NCBI GenBank assembly: GCA_050743075.1 | Contig: JBOGDS010000020.1 | Location: 1 to 52,247 of the forward strand | Origin: JBOGDS01 sp050743075 | GTDB taxonomy: Bacteria; Actinomycetota; Actinomycetes; Jiangellales; Jiangellaceae | Direction of reading: 5' to 3' | DNA: 52,247 nt | Part shown: positions 1-8,034 of the stretch, piece by piece | How positions within the stretch are numbered: the stretch's first letter is position 1 | Layout: each line of letters opens with the position of its first letter | Notes under the pieces: generated by a model | What the model was told of the DNA's origin: nothing | Database searches by the model: none | The model's input: only the letters and a program-made list of their open reading frames with translations | Translations under genes and position numbers: made by a program

Positions 1-30
1 GGCAGCCGGCGGGCAGCGGCTGACCCGGTC

Positions 31-777
31 ATGGGATCGCGGCTGCTCGACCGGATGCCGCTGACGCTGCGGGCCACGGTCGAGGCGTTGCCGGCGGGAG
101 TTCGCGGCGGGCGGATCGGTCTGGAGCGGGGGCAGGCGCTGGTCGTCGTGCTGGTCGTCCTGCTCGGCCTGGCACTCGCGGCCCTCCTGCTCGGGCTGGG
201 CCGCCCGCGCGTCGTGCCGGTCGACCCGGCCCTCTCCGCGTCGGTCGTCGCCACCGGGAGCCCGGCCTCGGGGGTGGACCTCCTGACAGGCTCGGCATCC
301 AGCGCGGCCGATCCAGCGGGGCATCCGTCCCCTACGGCCGAGCTGGTGGTTCATGTGGCCGGCAAGGTGCGAAGCCCGGGCGTGATCAGGCTGCCGCCGG
401 GCTCTCGGGTCCTCGATGCGGTCGAGGCCGCCGGTGGTGCCGAGTCCGGTGTCGACCTGACCGGGCTGAACCTTGCCCGGCTCGTGGTCGACGGCGAGCA
501 GGTGCTCGTCGGTGTGGCCTCGCCTCCGGGAGCTCCGGCGGCGCCGGGCGTCCCGGGTGCGGCCGGCGGACCGGCCCCAGTGGGCGGCATCGTCAACCTG
601 AACACGGCGACGGCCGATCAGCTCGACACGCTGCCCGGCATCGGACCGGCGCTGGCCGGCAGGATCCTCGACTGGCGCGAGTTGCACGGCCGGTTCAGTT
701 CGGTCGACGAGCTCCAGGAAGTGTCCGGCATCGGGCCGAAGACGTTCGAGCAGCTCGCCGACCTGGTCACCGTATGA
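31..777 (+). CDS. comEA: ComEA-family DNA receptor for competence
   Basis: The 248-residue product is a membrane-anchored DNA-binding protein for DNA uptake. One hydrophobic segment (about residues 35-55) follows a short cytoplasmic N-terminus. A SLBB-like stretch begins near residue 108 (ELVVHVAGKVRSPGVI). A Pro/Gly/Ala-rich linker leads to a C-terminal double helix-hairpin-helix domain with VNLNTATADQLDTLPGIGP and a second hairpin around VSGIGPKTFEQL. Length and domain order are typical of actinobacterial ComEA. It lies one base upstream of the comEC GTG, so the two genes probably form an operon. The start is near the window edge and an earlier start cannot be excluded. Whether the host is naturally competent is unknown, and the partner gene is interrupted here. 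Confidence 0.9.
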   Translation: MGSRLLDRMPLTLRATVEALPAGVRGGRIGLERGQALVVVLVVLLGLALAALLLGLGRPRVVPVDPALSASVVATGSPASGVDLLTGSASSAADPAGHPSPTAELVVHVAGKVRSPGVIRLPPGSRVLDAVEAAGGAESGVDLTGLNLARLVVDGEQVLVGVASPPGAPAAPGVPGAAGGPAPVGGIVNLNTATADQLDTLPGIGPALAGRILDWRELHGRFSSVDELQEVSGIGPKTFEQLADLVTV

Positions 778-778
778 C

Positions 779-2934
779 GTGCGCCACATGACCGGCGCCG
801 TCGGAACGAACGACCCCAGTGGTGCCGCCGGCGCCGATGATGGCGGGGGACTCGACCTGCGGCTGGTCCCCGCGGCGGCCGCGACCTGGGCGGGCGTCCT
901 GGTAGGAACGGCGGCCTCCGCACCCGTCCTGGTGGCCGTGACAGCCACCGTGATGGCGACCGCGGCCGGCGCGCTCGCACTGACCGGGCCCGCTGTGACG
1001 CGGCACGCTCGCCTGGCGGTGTTGGTCGCTCTGGCCTGCCTGGTCGGCGGTGTCGTCGCCGGTGGCGCGCGAGCCGCATCGCTTCGGGCCGGACCGGTGG
1101 ACGACCTGGCAGCGGATGGGGCCATGGTCAGCATGACGGGGACCCTCGTCACTGATCCGCAACGTCGCACGACCCACATCGGGCCGCGGAACTCCTCCTA
1201 CGTCGTTGCCCGGCTGCGGGTCGAGACGGTGACCGGGCGTGGGACGAGTACCCGGGTCCGGACAGCCGTCCTGCTGATCGCCACCAACGAGAGCTGGGTC
1301 GACCTGCGGCCGGGCCAGCGCGTGTCCATCCGCGGCCGGCTGGCGCCGGCGGAGGAATCGGGAAACGTGGCCGCCATCATGCGGGTCCGTGATCCTCCCG
1401 GCGAAGCCGGGAGGCCGGGCCCGACCAGCCGGCTCACCGAGCCCCTGCGTGCTGGCCTGCGCGATGCCGTCTCCGGGCTCACCGCCGGACCCCGTGGCCT
1501 GGTGCCGGCTCTCGTGGTCGGCGACGAGAGCCTCATGGACGTCGCCGTTCAGGAGGACATGCAGACGGCCGGTCTGACGCACCTGACTGCCGTGTCGGGC
1601 ACCAACGTGACCATCGTGCTGGTGGCGGTGCTCGGTGTTGCCCGGTGGGCCGGCCTTCGCAGCTACGGGCTGCCGGCACTCGGCGGCCTGGCAGTGGTCG
1701 GCTTCGTGCTGCTCGCGCGACCCGAGCCCAGTGTCATCCGGGCCGCCGCCATGGGCCTGGTGGCCTTGGTCGGCCTGACGGTGGCCGGCCGCCGCCGCGG
1801 TCTGCCGGCGCTGGCCACCGCGGTTGTGGTCCTGCTGCTCGTCGACCCATGGCTCGGCAGGAGTCCGGGATTTGCCTTGTCGGTCCTCGCGACCGGCGGG
1901 ATCCTCCTGCTCGCCCCAGCGTGGCGGGACGCGATGCCGTGGTTGCCACGCCCGGTCGCCGAGGCGTTGGCGGTGCCGCTTGCGGCGCAGGTTGCCTGCG
2001 CGCCCGTGGTCGTCGCCGTCGCCGGGCAGGCAAGTCTCGTCTCGGTGCCGGCGAACATCCTCGTGGCGCCCGCGATAGCGCCGGCGACTGTGCTCGGCGC
2101 AGCGGCTGCTGTCGTCTCGCCGTTGTCGGAGACGATCGCGGCTGGGCTCGGCTGGCTCGCCGGGCTGCCGGCGACCTGGATCGTCCTCGTGGCGCGCCGC
2201 GGAGCCGAGCTGCCCGGTGCGGTCATGGTGTGGCCGGACGGTGCCGTCGGAGTCCTGGTCGCAGCCGCACTCTCACTGGGGGCCGTCGTCGTCCTGCCGA
2301 CGATGCTTCGCCGGCCGCTCCTGTCGGGGGGAACGAGTGTCGTGCTCCTGCTCGCGCTGGTGCGGGCTCCGACGCCCGGCTGGCCGCCGCCGGAATGGCT
2401 GCTCGTTGCCTGCGACGTCGGCCAGGGCGACGCTCTGGTCCTGAACGCAGGCGCCGACGCCGCCGTCGTCGTCGACACCGGACCGGATCCCCGGCCGGTC
2501 CACCGCTGCCTCGACTCGCTCGGGGTCGAGCAGGTGCCGCTGCTCGTTCTCACCCACTACCACGCTGATCACGTCGAGGGCCTAGCTGGGGTCTTGGACG
2601 GACGGCGCGTGGATCGGGTGCTGGTGTCCCCCCTCGCCGACCCCGACGAGCAGGCGGATCTCGTGCGCGGTTGGCTCGACGACGCCGGCGTACCCGTCGC
2701 AGTCGCTCAGGTTGGCGACGACTTCGCCGTCGGCGACTCCGTCCGGCTCCGGGTCCTCTGGCCACGGCGGATCATCACCGACGGCTCTGCGGCGAACAAC
2801 GCGAGCGTCGTCCTGGACGTCGTGGCTGGAGGCGCCCGCATCCTGCTGACCGGAGACATCGAGCCCGAAGCGCAGCGGGCCCTGGTGCGACACGAGCCGA
2901 GGCTGGAGGCCGACGTCCTCAAGGTGCCGCACCA
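779..2934 (+). pseudogene. comEC: ComEC DNA-uptake channel, 5' part (interrupted by integrated element)
   Basis: This is the first part of the polytopic ComEC channel that carries single-stranded DNA across the membrane. N-terminal hydrophobic segments and an OB-like soluble part are followed by the multi-helix competence domain (TAVSGTNVTIV near residue 270) and most of a metallo-beta-lactamase domain: VACDVGQGDA, LTHYHADHVEG (about residues 589-599) and LLTGDIEPEA. The host frame reaches K715-V-P-H-H719 of the LKVPHHGS motif, where the element enters. The final 78 or so residues lie at 12526-12759. As it stands the frame runs on through attL into the integrase, giving a 1206-codon fused reading frame. 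GTG 779 or ATG 788 could be the start. Function is presumably lost while the element is integrated. Confidence 0.92.
2921..2934 (+). other. attL: attL core (14-bp direct repeat)
   Basis: AAGGTGCCGCACCA marks the comEC/element junction and encodes K-V-P-H-H of ComEC. The identical 14 bases recur at 12511-12524. In a large serine recombinase system the crossover would be a dinucleotide within this shared core; the exact dinucleotide cannot be read from the sequence. Confidence 0.92.
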
Positions 2935-2953
2935 TACGCTACGCTACGGACGT

Positions 2954-4399
2954 ATGAGTGACAAGCCGTTCCGAGCGGCGATCTACGCGAGGATCTCTGA
3001 CGACCGGGAGGCCGACGAGCTCGGCGTGCAGCGTCAGCTCAAGGCCGGCAGGGAGCTGGTCGAGCAGCGCGGCGGGACCATCGTCCTCGAGCGCGACGAC
3101 AACGACATGACCGCGCTGACCGGTCAGCGTCGACCCGGCTACGACGACGTCATGGCCGCTGCTGCGGCCGGGGACATCACGCATATCGTCGTGTTCCACA
3201 CGTCGCGGTGGTGGCGAAACCGCCGCGAACGCGCCGAAGGGATCGAGGCGCTGCGCCAGGCGGGCGTGTCGGTCGCCGCGGTCAAGGGCCCGGACCTGGA
3301 CATGAGCAGCGCGTACGGTCGCGGCATGGCCGGGATGCTCGGCGAGTTCGACACGATGGAGTCCGAGGTCAAGTCCGAACGGATCAAACTCAAGGTCGCC
3401 GAGCTGGTCGACGCGGGGAAGATCGGCAACGGCGGCCCGCGGCCGTACGGCTTCCGGCGCATTTACGTGGGCGAGGGCCCACGACGAAAGATCGTCCGCG
3501 ACGAGGTCGAGCCGGCCGAGGCTGCCATCGTGGCCGAGATGGCCGCGCGGCTGCTCGCCGGGGAGTCGCTGCGCTCACTGGTCGGTGACCTCAACGACCG
3601 GGGTGAGCCGACGTCGACCGGCCGACTGTGGACCATGCAGGCGCTGCGCCTGCTGCTGCGCTCGGGTCGGATCGCTGGACTGCGCGAGCACCACGGCGTG
3701 GTGAGGGGCCCAGCTGTATGGCCGGCGATCGTCGACCGGGAGACCCACGAGCAACTCCGGGCGAAGCTCGACAGTCGGCAACGTCCGCCCGGGGCCCGCG
3801 TCCGGACCCACTACCTGACCGGGTTCGTGTTCTGCTCCGACTGCGCCAAGCGTGGCGTCGCCATGAAGGTCAGCCGTCACCACGGCAAGCTCAAGTACCG
3901 GTGCCCGCCCCGGCAGGAGGGCGGCTGCAACGGCCGGGTGATCGTGCTCGCAGACCTGCAGAACATGGTCGACCTGTACATGGTCGGCAAGCTCTCGGGC
4001 CCGGACACGCTGCGCGAGCTGGCCGAGCGAGATGCCGATCGCGACGATCAGTCGGCCGAGATGGTTGCTGCGATCGAGGTCGACGGGCGGCGACTGACCC
4101 GGCTGCAGGCGGAGCTGGTCGACGGCGCCGTCGACGAGGTCCCCGAGATCGCGGCGTCTGTGCGGACCATCCGGCGCCGGATCGCTGAGACGCGGGAACG
4201 GCTCGCGCAGGCGTCGCAGACCCCGGAGGTTACCCGGCTCGACCTACCCGACCTGGCCCGCCGCTGGAGGAGCCTGCACATTGACCAGAAGCGGACCCTA
4301 CTCGGGCTGTTCGTCGACCGGATCGCGATCGGGCCGGCGCGGCGCGGCTTGGCCAAGTTCGACCCGGGGCGCGTCCGCATAGAGGAGCGGCAGCCGTGA
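2954..4399 (+). CDS. Large serine integrase
   Basis: The 481-residue protein catalyses integration and, with a directionality factor, excision. It has an N-terminal resolvase domain with catalytic Ser15 in YARISDD, a SRWWRNR arginine cluster near residue 84, a recombinase domain (GNGGPRPYGFRR near residues 159-169), a zinc ribbon with Cys294, Cys297, Cys317 and Cys325, a C-terminal helical coiled-coil region (about 355-440) and a short basic tail. ATG 2954 is chosen because the resolvase fold starts there; upstream codons are comEC and attL. Only 19 bases separate the attL core from the start and no ribosome binding site is visible. They contain TACGC-TACGC-TACGG, which could supply an actinobacterial -10 for a nearly leaderless message. 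Position next to att is typical of serine integrases. Confidence 0.95.
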   Translation: MSDKPFRAAIYARISDDREADELGVQRQLKAGRELVEQRGGTIVLERDDNDMTALTGQRRPGYDDVMAAAAAGDITHIVVFHTSRWWRNRRERAEGIEALRQAGVSVAAVKGPDLDMSSAYGRGMAGMLGEFDTMESEVKSERIKLKVAELVDAGKIGNGGPRPYGFRRIYVGEGPRRKIVRDEVEPAEAAIVAEMAARLLAGESLRSLVGDLNDRGEPTSTGRLWTMQALRLLLRSGRIAGLREHHGVVRGPAVWPAIVDRETHEQLRAKLDSRQRPPGARVRTHYLTGFVFCSDCAKRGVAMKVSRHHGKLKYRCPPRQEGGCNGRVIVLADLQNMVDLYMVGKLSGPDTLRELAERDADRDDQSAEMVAAIEVDGRRLTRLQAELVDGAVDEVPEIAASVRTIRRRIAETRERLAQASQTPEVTRLDLPDLARRWRSLHIDQKRTLLGLFVDRIAIGPARRGLAKFDPGRVRIEERQP

Positions 4400-4734
4400 C
4401 CCGGGTCACGTTCACATGCACGGCCCGCGGCACCCACCAGCCGAGGCTCCTCGGTGAGGCGCAAGTCACCGACGACGGCGTCGTCACCTTCGAGTCGCGC
4501 GGGCCGTCGGACGTTCGCGACGGCCGAGGCCGACCCCGCCGCTCCAACATGTTCGCCAGGGTCGACGCCGAGACGGGCCAGGCCTACTCCGTGTACCGGA
4601 TGCTCTGCTCGAGCTGTCCCACGCATGTCGAGTGGCAGCTCGAGCGCGCCGAGGCGATAGCACGTAGAGCCGCGGAGGACGCGCGCCTCGCGGGTCGGCG
4701 GGTCGCGCCGTTCGACGTCGCCAACATGTCCTAG
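4396..4734 (+). CDS. Unknown small phage-type protein
   Basis: The 112-residue product starts at a GTG whose GTGA overlaps the integrase stop, so it is probably translationally coupled. A beta-rich N-terminus (VTRVTFTCTARGTH) precedes a lone CSSC pair near residue 72 and an Ala/Arg-rich helix (about 80-100). The CSSC pair with the N-terminal Cys might bind a metal. No family is recognised. Being immediately downstream of the integrase makes it one candidate for a recombination directionality factor, but nothing in its sequence shows this. Confidence 0.6.
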   Translation: MTRVTFTCTARGTHQPRLLGEAQVTDDGVVTFESRGPSDVRDGRGRPRRSNMFARVDAETGQAYSVYRMLCSSCPTHVEWQLERAEAIARRAAEDARLAGRRVAPFDVANMS

Positions 4735-4829
4735 ACTTCCAAGGAGTCGGGCGGGAGCGGCTTCACACTCTCCCGGGTCCGCGTCCCTTCACGGGGGCGG
4801 CAGCTTCCGCATGTCCGGGAGACGCCCCC

Positions 4830-5099
4830 ATGGGAGTGACTGTCCAGCGCGCCAGGCTCGCCGCGCGCATCAAGCACCAGCACGACCCCGACTCCATCGA
4901 CGAGGCCCGCCGGGACCTCAAGGCCGCCATGCTCGCCGATGACCTCCGCCGGGTCGTCGACGAGATCCCCCACGACCCGGCGACGCTCGATCGTGTCGCC
5001 GCCATGCTGGCCGCCTCGCCGCCGATCACGACCTCGCAGCGTGAGGCCGCCGTGCGGCTGCTCGCCCGCCGCACTCCCGACGACCGGGAGGCGGCCTAG
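4830..5099 (+). CDS. Unknown small helical protein of the satellite
   Basis: The 89-residue product is highly charged and predicted helical (ARRDLKAAMLADDLRRVVDE), with no membrane segment or Cys motif. It ends two bases before the next gene. The 95 bases upstream carry a short inverted repeat, CTCCCGG at 4770-4776 and CCGGGAG at 4815-4821, which could be an operator or a weak hairpin. No function can be assigned; a small DNA-binding or excision role is possible from size and place only. Confidence 0.55.
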   Translation: MGVTVQRARLAARIKHQHDPDSIDEARRDLKAAMLADDLRRVVDEIPHDPATLDRVAAMLAASPPITTSQREAAVRLLARRTPDDREAA

Positions 5100-5101
5100 C
5101 C

Positions 5102-5326
5102 ATGGCTACAAGGGTCGGCCCCGAGGTCGTCACTCCTCGGGGCCAGAAGACGAGGCCGGGGCGGGCGCTACGTCGTGTCTCGAGTGTAGACCGAGCCACC
5201 GACGAGACGCCCGATCGGCGCGCGTGCCCGTTCCTGCCCGGGTTCTGGTGCGCCGGCCACCTGCCGCCCGGGCTGGCCCGGGTCCCGGCCTGCTGTCGGC
5301 ACTTCCACGCCGGGGTGGCGCCGTGA
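5102..5326 (+). CDS. Small Cys/His-rich protein of the satellite
   Basis: The 74-residue product has a basic N-terminal half and a C-terminal half with four Cys and three His (ACPFLPGFWCAGHLPPG then ACCRHFH), compatible with a small zinc-binding fold. It starts two bases after the preceding gene and shares a GTGA overlap with the next, so it belongs to the same polycistron. No family is recognised. Confidence 0.5.
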   Translation: MATRVGPEVVTPRGQKTRPGRALRRVSSVDRATDETPDRRACPFLPGFWCAGHLPPGLARVPACCRHFHAGVAP

Positions 5327-5715
5327 GCCGCCGGCCGAAGGTCAAGGAGTGCGCGGACTTGGCCTGCCCGGCCACGTTCACCGGGCGCGGCCTGTACTGC
5401 GAATGGCACCGTGCCGGCCGGGACAGGCCGGGATCGAAGTTCCGCAAGGAGCGCAAGGCCGAGGCTCAGCGAGCCCGACGTCGCACGGTGTGGGACCTGC
5501 AGTACGTGAAGTCACCACTGCACCTGGACCGGACTACTGGGGTGAAGTCACCACTGCACATAACCGCAGGTCAGCGGCTTACCAAAGTGGGACATTTCGG
5601 GCTGAGCCCTACCCCGATTGACGTCACCGGGACACCGGGCATGACAGTCACCCTTGCAATCGAGCTGTTCATGGCCGCGTGGGCCAAGTGCGTCGGGGGT
5701 GGCCGCCGTGGCTGA
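5323..5715 (+). CDS. Small putative zinc-finger protein with odd C-terminal half
   Basis: Starting at GTG 5323 (GTGA overlap with the previous stop) the frame encodes 130 residues. The first half looks like a phage zinc-finger protein: KECADLACPATF, then LYCEWHRAG, then a basic KFRKERKAEAQRARRR stretch. The second half is unlike normal protein: it holds two copies of VKSPLH from an 18-bp direct repeat, and base composition drops compared with neighbours. The true protein may effectively end near residue 62, with the rest overlapping a regulatory region for the following genes. The frame overlaps the next gene by eight bases. Confidence 0.5.
   Translation: MSRRPKVKECADLACPATFTGRGLYCEWHRAGRDRPGSKFRKERKAEAQRARRRTVWDLQYVKSPLHLDRTTGVKSPLHITAGQRLTKVGHFGLSPTPIDVTGTPGMTVTLAIELFMAAWAKCVGGGRRG
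5506..5559 (+). repeat. 18-bp direct repeat, 36-bp period
   Basis: GTGAAGTCACCACTGCAC occurs at 5506-5523 and again at 5542-5559. The inner string TCACCACTGCA recurs a third time at 8233-8243, in the gap before the gene at 8269. Two sites ahead of the DUF2742/ATPase pair and one ahead of the capsid block suggest binding sites for one element-encoded regulator; this is inference. Confidence 0.6.
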
Positions 5716-6034
5716 CCTCACCCGGGCCGAGTTCGTGGCCCGACTGCTCGACCTGGGCCGCCGGCACGGCGAGATCCCGATCTACGGGTCGCCCGAGTGG
5801 GAGGGCCTCGACGACTTCGACCCGAGACGGATCGCCTCCGTGGTCCGTGCCGCCGAAGCCTGGCGCCTCGACGGCACCGACGAGACGATCCGGGCCCGAC
5901 TGCTCGACGAGCTCGAGGTGGCCGACCTGCTCGCACGGTGGCGGGTCCGCATGGCCGGTCACGACGTGCGCGGCACAACGGACTGGATGCGGGTCTACGA
6001 CGTCGTGATGGCGCGGCGGGAGGTGGCCGCGTGA
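5708..6034 (+). CDS. DUF2742-like phage protein
   Basis: The 108-residue product has the layout I recall for DUF2742 proteins of mycobacterial prophages: EFVARLLDLGRRHGEIPIYG, a SPEWEGLDDFDPRR centre, then an alanine-rich helix with a conserved Trp (AAEAWRL). Members occur in phiRv1-like elements close to the replication ATPase; their biochemical function is not known to me. GTG 5708 overlaps the end of the previous frame, and the stop forms a TGATG junction with the ATPase start, so the two are probably translationally coupled. Confidence 0.7.
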   Translation: MADLTRAEFVARLLDLGRRHGEIPIYGSPEWEGLDDFDPRRIASVVRAAEAWRLDGTDETIRARLLDELEVADLLARWRVRMAGHDVRGTTDWMRVYDVVMARREVAA

Positions 6035-7149
6035 TGGGCGACGAGTACGGGGGGAACAGCCTCGACCTCGGCGGGTACGACCCGGTCGGGGCGACGTGGG
6101 CGCCGGTCGACCTCGGCCCCTGGCTACGCGGCGAGCACGTCACCCCACAGCCCACCATCGGCGTGGCCCGCACCGACGGGCTCCGCCTGCTGTACCCGGG
6201 CAAGGAACACGCCGTCATCGGGGAGATGGAGTCAGGCAAATCGTGGCTCGCGCTGGCGTGCGTGAAAGCCGAGATCGTCGCCGGTAACCGCGTGGTCTAC
6301 GTCCATTTCGAGGAGGCCGACCCCGGCGACACCATCGAACGGCTCCGCGCCCTCGACGTCCGCGACGACGAGATCGCGGCCCGGTTCACCTTCGTCGGCC
6401 CGAACGAGCCGGTCGACCCGTGGGCGCTGGCAGCGCTGCTCGACCCGCCGCCGTCGCTGGTTGTCCTCGACGGCATCAACGAGGCCATGAGCCTGCACCG
6501 GTACAACCCGCGCGAGGAGGACGGGGTGGCGCTGTTCCGGGCTCGGTTAGTGAAACCCTGCACCGCCGTCGGGGCGGCCGTGCTGTCCGCCGACCACGTC
6601 GTCAAGGACCGGGAACGGCGCGACCGCACCCCCATCGGGTCGGTGCACAAGGGCAACGGGCTCACCGGGTCCCTGCTCTACCTGGACAACGTTGCCCCGT
6701 TCGGCCGCGGCGAGCGTGGCTGCTCACACGTCTACGTGACCAAGGACCGGCCCGGGTACCTGCGCCGCCACGGCCGACCCGGGCGGACACCAGGACGGAC
6801 CTACATGGGCTCGCTGATCGTCGACGACACCAGGACACTGGTGCCGACACTCGACCTCGCGTTCATCGAGCCGCCGGACGAACCGCAACGGGAAGCGGCC
6901 GTCAGCCGCGACCAGGCCGACGACGAGACGGTGCTCACGGTCGTCGTCGAGGTCGCAGCCGCCGGAGTGCAGCCCTCGCAGCGCACCGTCGAGGCCAAGA
7001 CGTCCGGCATGAGCTGCGCGCGGATACGCAACGCGCTCACGCGGCTCGTGCTCGACAAGCGGCTGACCGAACGTGAAGGACCCCGACGGTCCCGGCTGTT
7101 CACAATCCCGACTGCGTCCACTGCGTCCGGGTCCGACCATGCGCCGTGA
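6034..7149 (+). CDS. RepA-like AAA ATPase (RecA-fold), likely replication protein
   Basis: The 371-residue product has a RecA-like ATPase core of the AAA_25/RepA helicase type: Walker A GEMESGKS at residues 63-70, Walker B SLVVLDG at 141-147, and a later VLSADHVVKD strand resembling a sensor motif. The C-terminal 90 residues look like a winged helix (VEAKTSGMSCARIRNALTRL). Such proteins replace the primase/helicase in small satellites and plasmids. It starts by TGATG overlap with the DUF2742 gene. Its last codons already contain two copies of the ACTGCGTC repeat that continues downstream, as replication initiators often have iterons beside their gene. Whether it initiates, unwinds or loads is not shown. 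Confidence 0.8.
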   Translation: MGDEYGGNSLDLGGYDPVGATWAPVDLGPWLRGEHVTPQPTIGVARTDGLRLLYPGKEHAVIGEMESGKSWLALACVKAEIVAGNRVVYVHFEEADPGDTIERLRALDVRDDEIAARFTFVGPNEPVDPWALAALLDPPPSLVVLDGINEAMSLHRYNPREEDGVALFRARLVKPCTAVGAAVLSADHVVKDRERRDRTPIGSVHKGNGLTGSLLYLDNVAPFGRGERGCSHVYVTKDRPGYLRRHGRPGRTPGRTYMGSLIVDDTRTLVPTLDLAFIEPPDEPQREAAVSRDQADDETVLTVVVEVAAAGVQPSQRTVEAKTSGMSCARIRNALTRLVLDKRLTEREGPRRSRLFTIPTASTASGSDHAP

Positions 7150-7250
7150 CCGCCGAGTGCTCTGCGTCGAGTGCGTCCCTATAGGACGGGACGCACAGAC
7201 GCAGTCGCACGAGTGCGTCTCAGACGCAGTGGGACGCAGTCAGACGCAGT
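7111..7250. repeat. GACGCAGT / ACTGCGTC iteron-like cluster, putative replication origin
   Basis: Copies of GACGCAGT are at 7198-7205, 7223-7230, 7233-7240 and 7243-7250, the last three in perfect 10-bp tandem. The reverse complement ACTGCGTC is at 7111-7118 and 7120-7127. Shorter relatives are at 7162-7168 (CTGCGTC) and 7213-7219 (GTGCGTC). A 9-bp inverted repeat, GTGCGTCCC at 7171-7179 and GGGACGCAC at 7188-7196, surrounds the AT-containing TATAGGA. The cluster lies between the ATPase and HTH genes, fitting an iteron origin or a multi-site operator. Confidence 0.75.
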
Positions 7251-7266
7251 CGAACGGAGCGACCGC

Positions 7267-8034
7267 ATGACCGCCTGGATTCGGGGCCTGTTACAGAAGT
7301 CCGTCGAACTCGAACTGCTGCTCGCAGGCGATGAGTGGCGGCGCGTCGGTCCCGGCTACACCGATGTCAACGCGTTTCTACGTTCGATCGACCTCTCTCC
7401 GTTCAACCTGGGTGAGAACCGGCCGCGGCTGCATCGGCGGATCAAGGAGCTGCAGCCGAAGGCGTCGACCCGCGCGATCGGCCAAGCCACCGGCACGCCA
7501 GAGACCACGACCCGGCGGGATCTGACTGCGCCAAATGGCGCACCTGAGCCGACATCTGGTGCCTCTGACCAGGGTAAACACAACGAGCCTGCGCCAAATG
7601 GCGCACCTGAGTTGGGTGGTCGGCAGGCGGCGAAGTTGGCTAGGCGGCAGGGGACGCAGCCGAAGGCATCCACCCGCGCGATCGGCCAGGCCACCGGCAC
7701 ATCCAAGAGCACAGTCGACCGAGATCTTGTCCCAGATGGGACACCTGAGCCGACATCCGGTGCCTCTGACCAGCACGGACAGGATGAGCCCGTCCGGAAC
7801 CGGACACCTGAGCCGACATCCGGTGCCTCTGACCAGCACGAACAGGATGAGCCCGTACGGAACCGTACGCCTGAGCCGAAATCTCATGCCGCTGACCAGC
7901 ACGAACAGGATGGGACCGTACGGAACCGTACGCCTTCGTCGGACAAAAACGTAGGCCGAAGTCGAACGCGCGAAAACCGTGGATGGCCAGTCGCCGCAAT
8001 CTCTCCCTCCGGAGGGGGGGGCACCCCTGCGTAG
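7267..8034 (+). CDS. Repetitive HTH DNA-binding protein (ParB/Rep-like) with palindrome-bearing repeats
   Basis: The 255-residue product starts at ATG 7267, directly after the iteron-like cluster. Residues 1-62 are helical (FLRSIDLSPFNLGENRP). A helix-turn-helix module, QPKASTRAIGQATGT and a following TRRDL, lies at 63-86 and is repeated at 131-154. Each HTH copy is followed by 21-residue units of the type PEPTSGASDQHEQDEP plus VRNRT, PDGT or PNGA: two after the first HTH, four after the second. The units are Pro/acidic and probably disordered, and each unit junction carries a 16-bp DNA palindrome. The HTH style resembles actinobacterial plasmid and phage ParB/Rep accessory proteins. Role in replication, partition or repression is inference from motif and place. 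Confidence 0.75.
   Translation: MTAWIRGLLQKSVELELLLAGDEWRRVGPGYTDVNAFLRSIDLSPFNLGENRPRLHRRIKELQPKASTRAIGQATGTPETTTRRDLTAPNGAPEPTSGASDQGKHNEPAPNGAPELGGRQAAKLARRQGTQPKASTRAIGQATGTSKSTVDRDLVPDGTPEPTSGASDQHGQDEPVRNRTPEPTSGASDQHEQDEPVRNRTPEPKSHAADQHEQDGTVRNRTPSSDKNVGRSRTRENRGWPVAAISPSGGGGTPA
7527..7932. repeat. Six covarying 16-bp palindromes, 63-bp period, inside the HTH gene
   Basis: Palindromes lie at 7527-7542 and 7590-7605 (TGCGCCAAATGGCGCA), 7728-7743 (TGTCCCAGATGGGACA), 7791-7806 (CGTCCGGAACCGGACA, outer pair mismatched), 7854-7869 and 7917-7932 (CGTACGGAACCGTACG). Four of the five spacings are exactly 63 bp; the other is 138 bp, where the second HTH module intervenes. Arms differ between units yet stay complementary: five of seven pair positions change with compensation. 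The sequence between palindromes is mostly more conserved than the palindromes. Confidence 0.9.

Noticed and set aside
4939..5322. Upstream extension of the zinc-finger-like frame at 5323
   Set aside because: It lies across two better-supported small genes and is Arg/Pro/Ser-rich, as out-of-frame translations are in this genome.
7111..7932. CRISPR array
   Set aside because: The repeats are short or palindromic within a coding frame, with near-identical intervening sequence, so there are no variable spacers and no cas genes.
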